Assembly (NCBI GenBank): GCA_016793065.1 | Contig: JAEULV010000034.1 | Coordinates: 1 to 64,000, forward strand | Direction: 5' to 3' | DNA length: 64,000 nt | Source of the DNA: Hyphomicrobiaceae bacterium | Lineage (GTDB): Bacteria > Pseudomonadota > Alphaproteobacteria > Rhizobiales > Ancalomicrobiaceae | Shown: piece by piece, positions 1 to 8,711 of the stretch | How the letters are laid out: each line of letters starts with the position of its first letter | Numbering within the stretch: position 1 is the first letter of the stretch | Program-made: the position numbers and the translations under genes | The notes under the pieces: model-generated | Seen by the model: the letters and a program-made list of their open reading frames with translations, nothing else | Database searches by the model: none | Told to the model about the DNA's origin: nothing

Positions 1-1356
1 AAGTATGGCGTCAATCATAACCTGACGGTGGCGCTGCTGATCGGCGGCGTTTCGTTCAACGATCAGGAAAAGAAGCTGGATCGGGGCGCCGACGTGCTGA
101 TCGCGACGCCGGGCCGGCTGCTCGACCACTTCGAGCGCGGCAAGCTGCTGCTGACCGCCGTCGAGATCCTGGTCATCGACGAATCCGACCGCATGCTCGA
201 CATGGGCTTCATCCCGGACATCGAGCGCATCTGCAAGCTGATCCCCGGCAACCGCCAGACGCTGATGTTCTCGGCGACGATGCCGCCGGAAATCCAGCGC
301 CTCGCCGAGGCCTTCCTCAAGGACCCGGTGCGGGTCGAGGTCGCCAAGCCGGCGACCACCGCCAAGACCGTCACCCAGCAGCTCGCCGCCGCCGGCGCCG
401 ACGACTGGGAGAAGCGCGAAGTGCTGCGGTCGCTGATCAAGAGCGCCCAGGACCTGAAGAACGCCATCGTCTTCTGCAATCGCAAGCGCGATGTCGCCAC
501 GCTCTACAAGAGCCTGGAGAAGCACGGCTTCAATGTCGGCGCGCTGCATGGCGACATGGACCAGCGGGCGCGTATGGCGACGCTGGAGGCGTTCCGCACC
601 AACAAGCTGACGCTGCTGGTCGCTTCCGACGTCGCGGCGCGCGGTCTCGACATCCCGGATGTGTCGCATGTCTATAATTTCGACGTGCCGATCCATGCGG
701 AGGACTATGTTCACCGCATCGGCCGCACCGGCCGGGCCGGCCGGTCGGGCACGGCGATCACCATTGTCGGCGGGCGCGATGAGAAGCACCTGGCGGCGAT
801 CCGCAAGCTGATCGGCGAGGAGCCGGAGTGGATCGGCACGCCGGTCGACTTCACGGCCAGCGCCGGCGAGGCGCGCGGTCGCGGCGGGCGCAAGCCGGCC
901 GAGGGCGGTCGTCGCGGCGGACGCCCGGAACGGGGTGAACGGCCCGAGCGGGGCGAGCGTCGTCCGAGCGCCGATCGGGTTCCCCGGCATATCCATGCGC
1001 TGGATGCGGACGAAGAGGCGGCGCCGCGCGTGGCCGGCGGCCGCGGTCAGCCGGTGCGCGAGGCCGCCGAGCCGGCGATTGAGCGGACCGCCCAGCCCGA
1101 GCGGGCTGAACGGGCAGAGCGTCCGGCGCGCGGCGAACGGCCGCCGCGGACGGAGCGTCCCGAGCGGGCGCCGCGGCAGGACCGGCCGGAAAAGGCCAGC
1201 GCGCGGGCGCGGGTGGCGGAGTCGTCGCCGGTGCAGTTCGGCTCGGCGCGGCCGCGTCGCGAGGAGCGGGATTCCGACGGCGACAGCAAGATTGTCGGCA
1301 TGGGCGACCATGTGCCGGCGTTCCTGTTGCGGCCGGTGAAGATCGCCAAGTCCTGA
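1..1356 (+). CDS. rhlE: DEAD-box ATP-dependent RNA helicase, RhlE-like (5' partial)
   Basis: The reading frame is open from base 1, so the N-terminus (Q motif, Walker A) lies outside the window. What remains has the TPGR segment, motif II, motif III (SAT), a helicase C domain with the arginine-finger motif HRIGRTGRAGR near base 715, and a tail of about 165 residues rich in Arg, Gly, Glu and Pro (ERPERGER-type repeats). Such basic tails in RhlE/DeaD proteins are known to add RNA affinity. The family unwinds short RNA duplexes in ribosome assembly and mRNA decay. Motif II reads DESD instead of DEAD (bases 178-189), an uncommon change at the third position. A Rho-independent terminator follows. 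The subfamily call rests on the retained core only. Confidence 0.9.
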   Translation, partial: KYGVNHNLTVALLIGGVSFNDQEKKLDRGADVLIATPGRLLDHFERGKLLLTAVEILVIDESDRMLDMGFIPDIERICKLIPGNRQTLMFSATMPPEIQRLAEAFLKDPVRVEVAKPATTAKTVTQQLAAAGADDWEKREVLRSLIKSAQDLKNAIVFCNRKRDVATLYKSLEKHGFNVGALHGDMDQRARMATLEAFRTNKLTLLVASDVAARGLDIPDVSHVYNFDVPIHAEDYVHRIGRTGRAGRSGTAITIVGGRDEKHLAAIRKLIGEEPEWIGTPVDFTASAGEARGRGGRKPAEGGRRGGRPERGERPERGERRPSADRVPRHIHALDADEEAAPRVAGGRGQPVREAAEPAIERTAQPERAERAERPARGERPPRTERPERAPRQDRPEKASARARVAESSPVQFGSARPRREERDSDGDSKIVGMGDHVPAFLLRPVKIAKS

Positions 1357-1364
1357 TCCCGGGT

Positions 1365-1384
1365 CCCGGCCGTCATCGGCCGGG
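1365..1384. other. Perfect 8-bp hairpin just after the helicase gene
   Basis: CCCGGCCG and CGGCCGGG flank a TCAT loop eight bases after the helicase stop codon. No T-tract follows, so it is more likely a 3'-end stabilising hairpin than a terminator. The terminator proper is 30 bases further on. Confidence 0.4.
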
Positions 1385-1412
1385 CGGATCCAGCCTCGAT
1401 ATCCAGTCACAA

Positions 1413-1437
1413 GGTCGGGCTCGTTCCGGCCTTTTTT
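1413..1437 (+). terminator. Rho-independent terminator of the helicase gene
   Basis: GGTCGG pairs with CCGGCC (one G-U pair) around a 7-nt loop and is followed directly by six Ts. It separates the helicase transcript from the hydrogenase operon. Confidence 0.65.
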
Positions 1438-1527
1438 GTTGCGCGGGCGCCGGTGAGGCTGATTGGGACATGTCGCTCGACCTGGCGACGACGATCGCCG
1501 GCGGGGCGCGCGAGCGGTGGCGGCGAG

Positions 1528-1557
1528 GGTGGAAACGGGCTTTCCGGGCTTTCCACC
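1528..1557. promoter_or_regulatory. Candidate upstream activator site for hupSLC
   Basis: GGTGGAAA (1528-1535) and TTTCCACC (1550-1557) form a perfect 8-bp inverted repeat with a 14-bp spacer. A shorter dyad, GGAAA-N5-TTTCC, lies inside it, and GGGCTTTCC occurs twice in tandem (1537-1554). It lies about 100-130 bp upstream of the predicted hupS transcription start, where NtrC-type enhancer-binding proteins (HoxA/HupR for hup operons) usually bind. The binding protein is unknown. I found no HupR TTG-N5-CAA or NifA TGT-N10-ACA motif here. Confidence 0.35.
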
Positions 1558-1600
1558 GAATCGATCATCCTGCGTCCGCCTTTAATCCTTTGAAATTCTG

Positions 1601-1613
1601 TAACCCATTGATT
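1601..1613 (-). promoter_or_regulatory. Putative IHF binding site upstream of hupS
   Basis: Read on the minus strand, this is AATCAATGGGTTA, a full match to the IHF consensus WATCAANNNNTTR, inside a locally AT-rich stretch. It lies between the upstream dyad and the -24/-12 element, so DNA bending here could bring an activator to sigma-54 polymerase. IHF is known to bind hupSL promoters of Rhodobacter capsulatus and rhizobia. Confidence 0.5.
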
Positions 1614-1631
1614 TAGAATAGCTCCAGCATC

Positions 1632-1647
1632 TGGCACGCGGCCTGCA
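1632..1647 (+). promoter_or_regulatory. Putative sigma-54 (-24/-12) promoter of hupSLC
   Basis: The sequence TGGCACGCGGCCTGCA has GG at 1633-1634 and GC at 1645-1646 with the obligatory 10-bp gap. It matches TGGCACG-N4-TTGCA except for one T to C change. Transcription would start near 1658, about 60 bases before the hupS ATG. Several rhizobial hup operons use sigma-54, so this fits, but no activator gene is in the window. Confidence 0.55.
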
Positions 1648-1719
1648 AACGGCTCCCCCAAGACGTCGCGACATCAGCGACGACAACAACGCCAACGCGG
1701 CGATGGAGGGTGCCCGGAC

Positions 1720-2790
1720 ATGGCCATGACAGAAACCTTTTATGACGTGATGCGTCGACAGGGGATCACGCGTCGCAGTCTGCTCAAATTCTGCTCGCTC
1801 ACCGCGACGGCGCTTGGCCTCGGGCCGTCCTATGTGCCGCAGATCGCCCACGCGATGGAGACCAAGCCGCGCACCCCGGTGCTGTGGCTGCACGGGCTGG
1901 AGTGCACCTGCTGCTCGGAGAGCTTCATCCGCTCGGCCCACCCGCTGGCCAAGGATGTCGTGCTGTCGATGATCTCGCTCGACTATGACGACACGCTGAT
2001 GGCGTCGGCCGGGCATCAGGCCGAGGCGATCCTCGACGAGGTGATGACCAAGTACAAGGGCAACTACATCCTGGCGGTGGAGGGCAATCCGCCGCTCAAT
2101 CAGGATGGCATGAGCTGCATCATCGGCGGCAAGCCGTTCGTCGACCAGCTGAGGAAGGTCGCCAAGGACGCCAAGGCGATCATTTCCTGGGGCTCGTGCG
2201 CCTCGTTCGGCTGCGTCCAGGCGGCGCGACCCAATCCGACGCGCGCCACGCCGGTGCATGAGGTGATCACCGACAAACCGATCATCCGCGTGCCCGGCTG
2301 TCCGCCGATCGCCGAGGTGATGACCGGCGTCATCACCTACATGCTCACCTTCGACCGCATTCCGCCGCTCGACCGCATGGGCCGGCCGCTGATGTTCTAT
2401 TCGCAGCGCATCCACGACAAGTGCTATCGCCGGCCGCATTTCGATGCCGGGCAATTCGTCGAGGCCTTCGACGACGAGAGCGCGCGCAAGGGCTACTGCC
2501 TCTACAAGGTCGGCTGCAAGGGTCCGACCACCTACAATGCCTGCTCGACCGTGCGCTGGAACGAGGGCACGTCGTTCCCGATCCAGTCGGGGCATGGCTG
2601 CATCGGCTGCTCGGAAGAGGGCTTCTGGGACAAGGGCTCCTGGTATGCGCGCCTGACCGACATCCACCAGTTCGGAATTGAAGCCAACGCGGACAAGATC
2701 GGCGGCGTCGCAGCCGCCGCCGTCGGCGGCGCCGTCGCCGTCCACGCCGCCGTCAGCGCGCTGAAGCGCGCGCAGCAAAAGGGAGAGTGA
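1720..2790 (+). CDS. hupS: Uptake [NiFe]-hydrogenase small subunit
   Basis: This is the iron-sulfur electron-transfer subunit of a membrane-bound group 1 hydrogenase, passing electrons from H2 to the quinone pool through the cytochrome b subunit. The 356-residue length is normal. It starts with a twin-arginine signal (TRRSLLK, residues 17-23) and a hydrophobic stretch ending near AHA, so the folded heterodimer is Tat-exported. The proximal cluster motif LECTCCSES is near residues 60-68; further Cys clusters follow ([17 protein letters not shown] and [11 protein letters not shown]). A C-terminal Ala/Val-rich segment is the usual membrane anchor. GGAGGG lies nine bases before the ATG. hupL starts three bases after its stop codon. 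Confidence 0.97.
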   Translation: MAMTETFYDVMRRQGITRRSLLKFCSLTATALGLGPSYVPQIAHAMETKPRTPVLWLHGLECTCCSESFIRSAHPLAKDVVLSMISLDYDDTLMASAGHQAEAILDEVMTKYKGNYILAVEGNPPLNQDGMSCIIGGKPFVDQLRKVAKDAKAIISWGSCASFGCVQAARPNPTRATPVHEVITDKPIIRVPGCPPIAEVMTGVITYMLTFDRIPPLDRMGRPLMFYSQRIHDKCYRRPHFDAGQFVEAFDDESARKGYCLYKVGCKGPTTYNACSTVRWNEGTSFPIQSGHGCIGCSEEGFWDKGSWYARLTDIHQFGIEANADKIGGVAAAAVGGAVAVHAAVSALKRAQQKGE

Positions 2791-2793
2791 CCC

Positions 2794-4608
2794 ATGGCGG
2801 TTCTGCAAACCCCGACCGGGTTCAAGATGGACAATTCCGGTCGCCGCGTCGTCGTCGATCCGGTCACCCGCATCGAAGGTCACATGCGCGTCGAGGTCAA
2901 TGTCGACGCCGGCAACGTCATCCGCAACGCCGTCTCGACCGGAACCATGTGGCGCGGGCTGGAGGTGATCCTCAAGGGTCGCGATCCGCGCGATGCGTGG
3001 GCGTTCGTTGAGCGCATCTGCGGTGTCTGCACCGGCTGTCACGCGCTGACGTCGGTGCGGGCGGTCGAGGATGCGCTCAACATCCGCATCCCGAAGAACG
3101 CGCACTACATCCGCGAGATCATGGCCAAGGTGCTGCAGGTGCATGATCACATCGTCCACTTCTATCACCTGCACGCGCTCGACTGGGTCAACCCGGTCAA
3201 CGCGCTGAAGGCGGACCCGAAGGCGACGAGCGAATTGCAGCAGATGGTGTCGCCGTCGCATCCGAATGCCTCGGCCGGCTATTTCCGCGACGTGCAGACG
3301 CGGCTGAAGAAGTTCGTCGAATCCGGCCAGCTCGGCATCTTCAAGAACGGCTACTGGTCGAACCCGGCCTACAAGCTGCCGCCGGAAGCCGACCTGATGG
3401 CGGTGACGCATTACCTGGAAGCGCTCGACTTCCAGAAGGAAATCGTCAAGGTCCACACCATCCTCGGCGGCAAGAACCCGCATCCGAACTATCTGGTCGG
3501 CGGCGTGCCCTGCGCCATCAACATCGACGGCGTCGGCGCCGCCGGCGCGCCGCTCAACTGGGAGCGGCTGCAGTTCATCTATGCCCGACTGCAGGAAGCC
3601 TATGACTTCACGGTGAACGTCTATATCCCGGACGTGCTGGCGGTCGCCTCGTTCTACAAGAACTGGCTGCATGGCGGCGGGCTTTCGGCGCTCAACGTCA
3701 TGGACTACGGCGACTACGAGGAAGTGCCCTACGACAAGAAGACCCAGCGCCTGCCGGGCGGCGTGATCCTCAACGGCAATTGGGACGAAGTGCATCCGAT
3801 CGATCCGCGCGATCCGGAGCAGGTGCAGGAGTTCGTCGGGCATTCCTGGTACAAGTATGCCGATGAATCGAAGGGCCTGCATCCGTGGGACGGCGTCACC
3901 GAGCCGAATTATGTGCTCGGCCCCGGCACCAAGGGCAGCCGCACCGACATCAAGGAACTGGACGAAAGCGCCAAGTATTCCTGGATCAAGTCGCCGCGCT
4001 GGCGCGGGCATGCCTGCGAGGTCGGGCCGCTGTCGCGCTATATCCTGGCCTATGCCCAGAAGGTCGACTATGTGCGCGGCCAGATCGACGACTCGCTCGG
4101 GCGCTTCAACTCGCTCGCCGGCACCAGCCTCACCGCCAAGCAGGCGTTGCCGACCACCATCGGTCGGACGCTGGCGCGGGCGCTGGAATGCCAGTACTGC
4201 GCCAAGCAGGCGCTCGACGACTTCGACATGCTGGTGAAGAACATCAAGAATGGCGACACCGCCACCGCCAATGTCGAGAAGTGGGACCCGTCGACCTGGC
4301 CGAAGGAAGCCAAGGGCGTCGGCACCGTGGCGGCGCCGCGCGGCGGGCTGGGCCACTGGATCCGCATCAAGGACGGCAAGATCGACAACTACCAGTGCGT
4401 CGTGCCGACCACCTGGAACGGTTCGCCGCGCGATCCCAAGGGCGGCATCGGGGCGTTCGAGGCGTCGTTGATGAACACGCCGATGGAACGGCCGGACGAG
4501 CCGGTCGAGATCCTGCGGACGCTGCATTCGTTCGATCCGTGCCTTGCCTGCTCGACCCATGTGATGGGGCCGGAAGGCGAGGAAATGACGCGCGTGACCG
4601 TGCGCTGA
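2794..4608 (+). CDS. hupL: Uptake [NiFe]-hydrogenase large subunit
   Basis: This subunit carries the Ni-Fe active site that oxidises H2. The N-terminal nickel-ligand motif is [10 protein letters not shown] (about residues 74-83) and the C-terminal one DPCLACSTH (about 580-588). The tail after the final His ([15 protein letters not shown]) is the peptide that a HupD-type endopeptidase removes after nickel insertion, so the gene encodes the normal precursor. The 604-residue length fits group 1 enzymes. It has no signal peptide and would be carried through the Tat system with HupS. No hupD, hypA-F or nickel transporter gene is in the window, so maturation must come from elsewhere. Confidence 0.97.
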   Translation: MAVLQTPTGFKMDNSGRRVVVDPVTRIEGHMRVEVNVDAGNVIRNAVSTGTMWRGLEVILKGRDPRDAWAFVERICGVCTGCHALTSVRAVEDALNIRIPKNAHYIREIMAKVLQVHDHIVHFYHLHALDWVNPVNALKADPKATSELQQMVSPSHPNASAGYFRDVQTRLKKFVESGQLGIFKNGYWSNPAYKLPPEADLMAVTHYLEALDFQKEIVKVHTILGGKNPHPNYLVGGVPCAINIDGVGAAGAPLNWERLQFIYARLQEAYDFTVNVYIPDVLAVASFYKNWLHGGGLSALNVMDYGDYEEVPYDKKTQRLPGGVILNGNWDEVHPIDPRDPEQVQEFVGHSWYKYADESKGLHPWDGVTEPNYVLGPGTKGSRTDIKELDESAKYSWIKSPRWRGHACEVGPLSRYILAYAQKVDYVRGQIDDSLGRFNSLAGTSLTAKQALPTTIGRTLARALECQYCAKQALDDFDMLVKNIKNGDTATANVEKWDPSTWPKEAKGVGTVAAPRGGLGHWIRIKDGKIDNYQCVVPTTWNGSPRDPKGGIGAFEASLMNTPMERPDEPVEILRTLHSFDPCLACSTHVMGPEGEEMTRVTVR

Positions 4609-4675
4609 TGCACCGCCGGCGGCGCGGTCGACGCGTCGCCGGCCTCCATCCGGCAGAATTCCCAGGGAGGGAGTC

Positions 4676-5398
4676 ATGACGTCAATTTCCGAAGAGGAAT
4701 TGGCCGAACTCAGGGAGCGCGGCAAGCGCCTCAGCGCGGTCTATGTCTACGAGGCCCCGCTCAGGGCCTGGCACTGGTTGAACGCATTGGCGATCGTCTG
4801 TCTGTGCCTGACCGGCTATTTCATCGGTCAGCCGCTGCCGACGATGCCGGGCGAGGCGAGCGCCAACTTCCTGATGGGCTATATCCGCTTTGTCCACTTC
4901 ACCGCGGCGCTGCTGTTCGTCGTCGGCTTCATCGGCCGGATGTACTGGGCTCTGGTGGGCAATCATCACGCCAGCCAGCTGTTCATCCTGCCGTTCTGGA
5001 AGGGCGTCTGGTGGGTCGAGGTGTGGGAGGAGATCCGCTGGTATCTGTTCCTGAAGCGGGAGCCGCGCAAGTATGTCGGCCATAACCCGTTGGCGCAGCT
5101 GGCGATGTTCTTCTTCATCGTGCTCGGCAGCCTGTTCATGATCTTCACCGGGCTGGCACTCTACAGCGAGGGGCTGATGCAGGGTAGCTGGGCCGACAAG
5201 ATCGCCGGCTGGGTGCTGCCGATGCTCGGCGGCTCGGCCGACGTGCACGCCTATCACCGGCTCGGCATGTGGATCTTCGTGGTGTTCATCATCATCCACG
5301 TCTATGTGGCGATCCGCGAGGATATCATGTCGCGGCAGTCGATCGTCTCGACGATGATCTCGGGCGTGCGGACGTTCAAGGACGACCGGGCGGAGTGA
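4676..5398 (+). CDS. hupC: Ni/Fe-hydrogenase b-type cytochrome subunit
   Basis: Integral membrane dihaem cytochrome b (HyaC/HupC family, 240 residues) that anchors HupSL and transfers electrons to quinone. Four hydrophobic segments are visible, with candidate haem-ligand His in RAWHWLNAL (segment 1), RFVHFTAAL (segment 2) and DVHAYHRLGMW plus IIIHVYVAI near the C-terminus. The start has a very strong ribosome binding site (GGGAGGGAG). It is the last gene of the hupSLC operon; a 67-base gap separates it from hupL. Downstream genes are on the other strand, so the operon lacks hupD and later accessory genes here. Confidence 0.95.
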   Translation: MTSISEEELAELRERGKRLSAVYVYEAPLRAWHWLNALAIVCLCLTGYFIGQPLPTMPGEASANFLMGYIRFVHFTAALLFVVGFIGRMYWALVGNHHASQLFILPFWKGVWWVEVWEEIRWYLFLKREPRKYVGHNPLAQLAMFFFIVLGSLFMIFTGLALYSEGLMQGSWADKIAGWVLPMLGGSADVHAYHRLGMWIFVVFIIIHVYVAIREDIMSRQSIVSTMISGVRTFKDDRAE

Positions 5399-5557
5399 CG
5401 GCGCGGGCATCGGCGCGGGTGCGCCCGAATGCCTGCCCAACCGCTTCCGGCCGGCGCCGCAAGGGTTCGCGACCGGTGCCGTTCGGGCCGGGCGATCCCG
5501 GCGGCGCCCGGCGGGGCCGGCGATGCCGCCGCAAGGCCGGCCCCGTTTCCGACCTCT

Positions 5558-5738
5558 ACCGTCACCTCCAGCGACCCCCTTCGCTGGCGGTGATCCGCTC
5601 CCGCCGGTTGGCCCCAAGGCAACCTGGCGGGAGAGGTGACGGTGAGCCTTGCCATCGGGGCAACCCGGGGAACACCTGGGGGGCGACCAAGCCAAAACAA
5701 AGCGCGCTGCAATCCGGCAAGATTGCAGCGCGCTTTTT
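5558..5738 (+). ncRNA. Candidate structured RNA / small RNA in the hupC-rne intergenic region
   Basis: An 11-bp outer stem, ACCGTCACCTC (5558-5568) with GAGGTGACGGT (5633-5643), encloses two hairpins: CCAGCGA/TCGCTGG (5568-5587) and CTCCCGCCGGTTG/CAACCTGGCGGGAG (5598-5633). Together they make a three-way junction. A small TTGCC/GGCAA hairpin (5649-5663) and then a terminator follow. That is how a discrete sRNA ending at a terminator looks. It could equally be the hupC 3' UTR, and the complementary strand can fold too. I found no clear promoter and do not recognise an RNA family. Confidence 0.35.
5699..5738. terminator. Strong bidirectional terminator between hupC and rne
   Basis: A perfect 16-bp stem (5699-5714 with 5721-5736) closes a 6-nt loop, followed by a T-run on the plus strand. 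On the minus strand the trailing bases are T-rich but interrupted. It would end the rightward hup or sRNA transcript and the leftward rne transcript. Confidence 0.85.
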
Positions 5739-5819
5739 GTTGTCTGTTGCCTCGCGGCTCGGAGCCGGTCCGTTCAGGGCGGTTGCCGCCGAACGGACCG
5801 ATCTTGCCGGGCTACCGGC

Positions 5820-8711
5820 TCACTTGCGGAACTTCGACCACCAGCCGAGGCGGCGGGAGCCGCTGTCGCCATCGCCGCTGACCTCGATCACCACGGCTTC
5901 CGGCGGCGGCGGCGCGATCTGGGCCTCGAGCGGCTGCGACTTCGGCGCTTCCACCTCGGCCTCGACGACCGGAGCCGGCGCCGGGGCGGCGACGGGTTCG
6001 GGGGCCGGGGCGACGACAGTCGTCTCGACCGGGGCCGCGACCGGAGCTTCGGTCACTGCTTCCTCGACGGCGGTCTCAGCGACGGCGGCCTCGGTTGCCT
6101 TCGGCGTGCGCTTGCGCGGGGCGCGGCGCGGCTTGGCGGCGGGTTCGACCGCCTCGGCCTCGCCACCTTCGACGGCGGCTTCCGCCACCGTTTCCGGCTT
6201 CGGCTTGGCGCGCGACTTGCGCGGCTTCTTCGCCGGCTTTTCGGCGACCGGCTCGGCGAGTTCGGCCTCGAGCGAGGCACGGTCGACGACGATCACCTGC
6301 GGCTCCTCGACCGGAGCGGTCGCGGCAACCGGCCGATCGTCATCGTCACGCTCGCCCTGGGCGCCATCGTCGTCATAGTCCTGATCGCCGGCGTCGCCAG
6401 CGTCGCCGCCGTCCTCGCCATTGGTGATCTGGCCGTCCTCATCGCGACCGCGCCGGCCGCGCCGGCCGCCACGACGACCGCGACGCCGCTTCTTGCGGGC
6501 CTCGCCGTTCTGTTCCTGGGCGGCGGCATTGGCGTTCGGCTGATCGTCGCCGCCGTCCTCGTCGTCGCCACCGTCCTCGTAGTCGCCTTCGCTGTCGTCG
6601 CCGTTCTGGGCGCGGGCGGTCTCCGGATCGAACTCGTCACGCGGGGCGCCGCCATTGGCTTCGCCACGGGTGCCTTCGCCGCCCCGCCGACGCCGCCGAC
6701 GCCGACGCTTGCGGCGCTGCTCGCGCTCGGCGGCGGTGCCGCCCTCGCCATCGTCGCCTTCGCCGGCCTCGCGCGGCTCGCGAGCCTCGCGCGGTTCGCG
6801 GGGTTCACGCGGTTCACGGGCCTCGCGCCGGTCGCGACGCGGTTCACGCTCGCGCTCGCCACGGCCTTCGGCTTCCGCCTCGCGGTCGTCCTCTTCCTCC
6901 TCGTCGACGTCGACCTCGTCCTCGACCAAGGTGTCGAGATAGTCGTCCTCGTCGAGTTCGATGGTCACCGGAGCGGTGCTGAGCGCCGGAATGATGGTGC
7001 CCGGCTCGCGGATGACCAGTTCGCCGCGCTCGATAACGTAGAGCTGGCTGCCGGACACGGCATGCTCGTCGGCAACGACGCTGATCGACAGGACGAAGCG
7101 GTTCTCGATGTCGATGAGGTGCGGACGCTTCTGGTTGAGGATGTAGAGCGCCACCTGGGCCCGGGTCTTGACGATCAGGTGATGCGACGAGTTGCGGATC
7201 AGCTGTTCCTCAAGGGCGCGCAGGATGTGCAGCGCCACCGACTCGGTCGAGCGGACATGGCCGGCGCCGCCGCAATGCGGGCAGGTGACCATGGAGCTCT
7301 CGACGACGCCGGTGCGCAGGCGCTGGCGCGACATTTCCAAAAGGCCGAAATGCGAGATGCGGCCGACCTGGATGCGGGCGCGGTCGTTCTTCAGGCATTC
7401 CTTGATCTTGCGCTCGACCGCACGGTTGTTGCGGTTCTCCTCCATGTCGATGAAGTCGATCACGATCAGGCCGGCAAGGTCGCGCAGGCGCAGCTGGCGC
7501 GACACTTCCTCGGCCGCTTCCAGATTGGTCTGGAGCGCGGTGTCCTCGATATTGTGCTCGCGGGTCGACTTGCCGGAGTTGACGTCGATCGACACCAGCG
7601 CCTCGGTCTGGTTGATGACGATGTAGCCGCCGGAACGCAGGGTGACCTGGGGCGAGAACATCGCGTCGAGCTGGCTTTCGACGCCGGAGCGGGTGAACAG
7701 CGGCACCAGTTCCTTGTAGGGCTGGACGTTCTTGGCATGGCTCGGCATGAGCATGCGCATGAAGTCCTTGGCCTCGCGATAGCCCTCGTCGCCGGCGACG
7801 GTGACCGCGTCGATGTCCTTGTTGTAGAGGTCGCGGATGGAGCGCTTGATCAGCGAGCCTTCCTCGTAGACCAGCGTCGGCGCCGAGGAATTCAGCGTCA
7901 GGTCGCGGACGTTCTCCCACAGGCGCAGCAGGTATTCGAAGTCGCGCTTGACCTCGACCTTGGTGCGCGCGGCGCCGGCGGTGCGCAGGATCACGCCCAT
8001 GCCTTCCGGCACCTCGAGCTCCTGGGCGATCTTCTTCAGGCGCTTGCGGTCGGTGACGTTGGTGATCTTGCGGGAAATGCCGCCGCCGCGGGCGGTGTTC
8101 GGCATCAGCACCGAGTAGCGGCCGGCGAGCGACAGGTAGGTCGTCAACGCGGCGCCCTTGTTGCCGCGCTCTTCCTTGACCACCTGCACCAGCAGCACCT
8201 GACGGCGCTTGATGACTTCCTGGATCTTGTACTGGCGACGATAGCGCGGGCCGGCGCGACGCTCGGGCAGTTCCTCGAGCGCGTCCTCGGCACCGACCGA
8301 TTCGACCTGATCCTCCTCATCGCCCTCGTCGTCGCCGTCCTCGGCCTCGGTGTCCTCGCCGGATTCGGCATTCGACTTGGACGGGCGGGCGCGGCGCGGC
8401 TCCTCGCGGTCGAAGTCGGCCTGCGCGCGCAGTTCGTCCTCGATCAGCGCGGCGCGGTCGGCGTGCGGGATCTGGTAGTAGTCCGGGTGGATTTCCGAGA
8501 AGGCGAGGAAGCCGTGGCGATTGCCGCCGTAATCGACGAAGGCGGCCTGGAGCGAGGGCTCCACGCGCGTCACCTTCGCCAGATAGATATTGCCCCTCAG
8601 TTGCTTCTTGGCTGCGGATTCAAAGTCGAATTCTTCTACGCGGTTGCCGCGCACCACCACGACCCGGGTCTCCTCCGGGTGGGTGGCGTCGATGAGCATC
8701 TTGTTGGCCAT
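5820..8711 (-). CDS. rne: Ribonuclease E
   Basis: Essential single-strand endoribonuclease of mRNA decay and rRNA/tRNA processing, and degradosome scaffold. The N-terminal half has the S1 domain (GNIYLAKVTRVEPSLQAAF, about residues 40-60 onward), the DNase I-like catalytic segment with Asp in SIDVNSGK and IVIDFIDMEE, and the zinc-link CPHCGGAGH (near residue 480) that holds the tetramer together. The rest (about 600-963) is low-complexity: Asp/Glu-rich blocks, Arg-rich RNA-binding blocks, then Pro/Ala/Lys-rich sequence, as in alphaproteobacterial RNase E scaffolds. An acidic insertion interrupts the S1 region (near residues 100-150). I chose the ATG at 8711 (MANKML) because homologous N-termini begin there; an upstream extension has no support. 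Confidence 0.97.
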   Translation of the reverse strand: MANKMLIDATHPEETRVVVVRGNRVEEFDFESAAKKQLRGNIYLAKVTRVEPSLQAAFVDYGGNRHGFLAFSEIHPDYYQIPHADRAALIEDELRAQADFDREEPRRARPSKSNAESGEDTEAEDGDDEGDEEDQVESVGAEDALEELPERRAGPRYRRQYKIQEVIKRRQVLLVQVVKEERGNKGAALTTYLSLAGRYSVLMPNTARGGGISRKITNVTDRKRLKKIAQELEVPEGMGVILRTAGAARTKVEVKRDFEYLLRLWENVRDLTLNSSAPTLVYEEGSLIKRSIRDLYNKDIDAVTVAGDEGYREAKDFMRMLMPSHAKNVQPYKELVPLFTRSGVESQLDAMFSPQVTLRSGGYIVINQTEALVSIDVNSGKSTREHNIEDTALQTNLEAAEEVSRQLRLRDLAGLIVIDFIDMEENRNNRAVERKIKECLKNDRARIQVGRISHFGLLEMSRQRLRTGVVESSMVTCPHCGGAGHVRSTESVALHILRALEEQLIRNSSHHLIVKTRAQVALYILNQKRPHLIDIENRFVLSISVVADEHAVSGSQLYVIERGELVIREPGTIIPALSTAPVTIELDEDDYLDTLVEDEVDVDEEEEDDREAEAEGRGEREREPRRDRREAREPREPREPREAREPREAGEGDDGEGGTAAEREQRRKRRRRRRRRGGEGTRGEANGGAPRDEFDPETARAQNGDDSEGDYEDGGDDEDGGDDQPNANAAAQEQNGEARKKRRRGRRGGRRGRRGRDEDGQITNGEDGGDAGDAGDQDYDDDGAQGERDDDDRPVAATAPVEEPQVIVVDRASLEAELAEPVAEKPAKKPRKSRAKPKPETVAEAAVEGGEAEAVEPAAKPRRAPRKRTPKATEAAVAETAVEEAVTEAPVAAPVETTVVAPAPEPVAAPAPAPVVEAEVEAPKSQPLEAQIAPPPPEAVVIEVSGDGDSGSRRLGWWSKFRK

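Noticed and set aside
1407-1661. Possible small gene on the minus strand before hupS
   Set aside because: It overlaps the terminator, dyad and IHF elements and has no conserved sequence.
1582-4725. Long open frame of over 1000 codons antisense to hupS-hupL
   Set aside because: It is a GC-rich shadow of the hydrogenase genes: Arg/His/Asp-rich translation without domains, directly opposite conserved genes.
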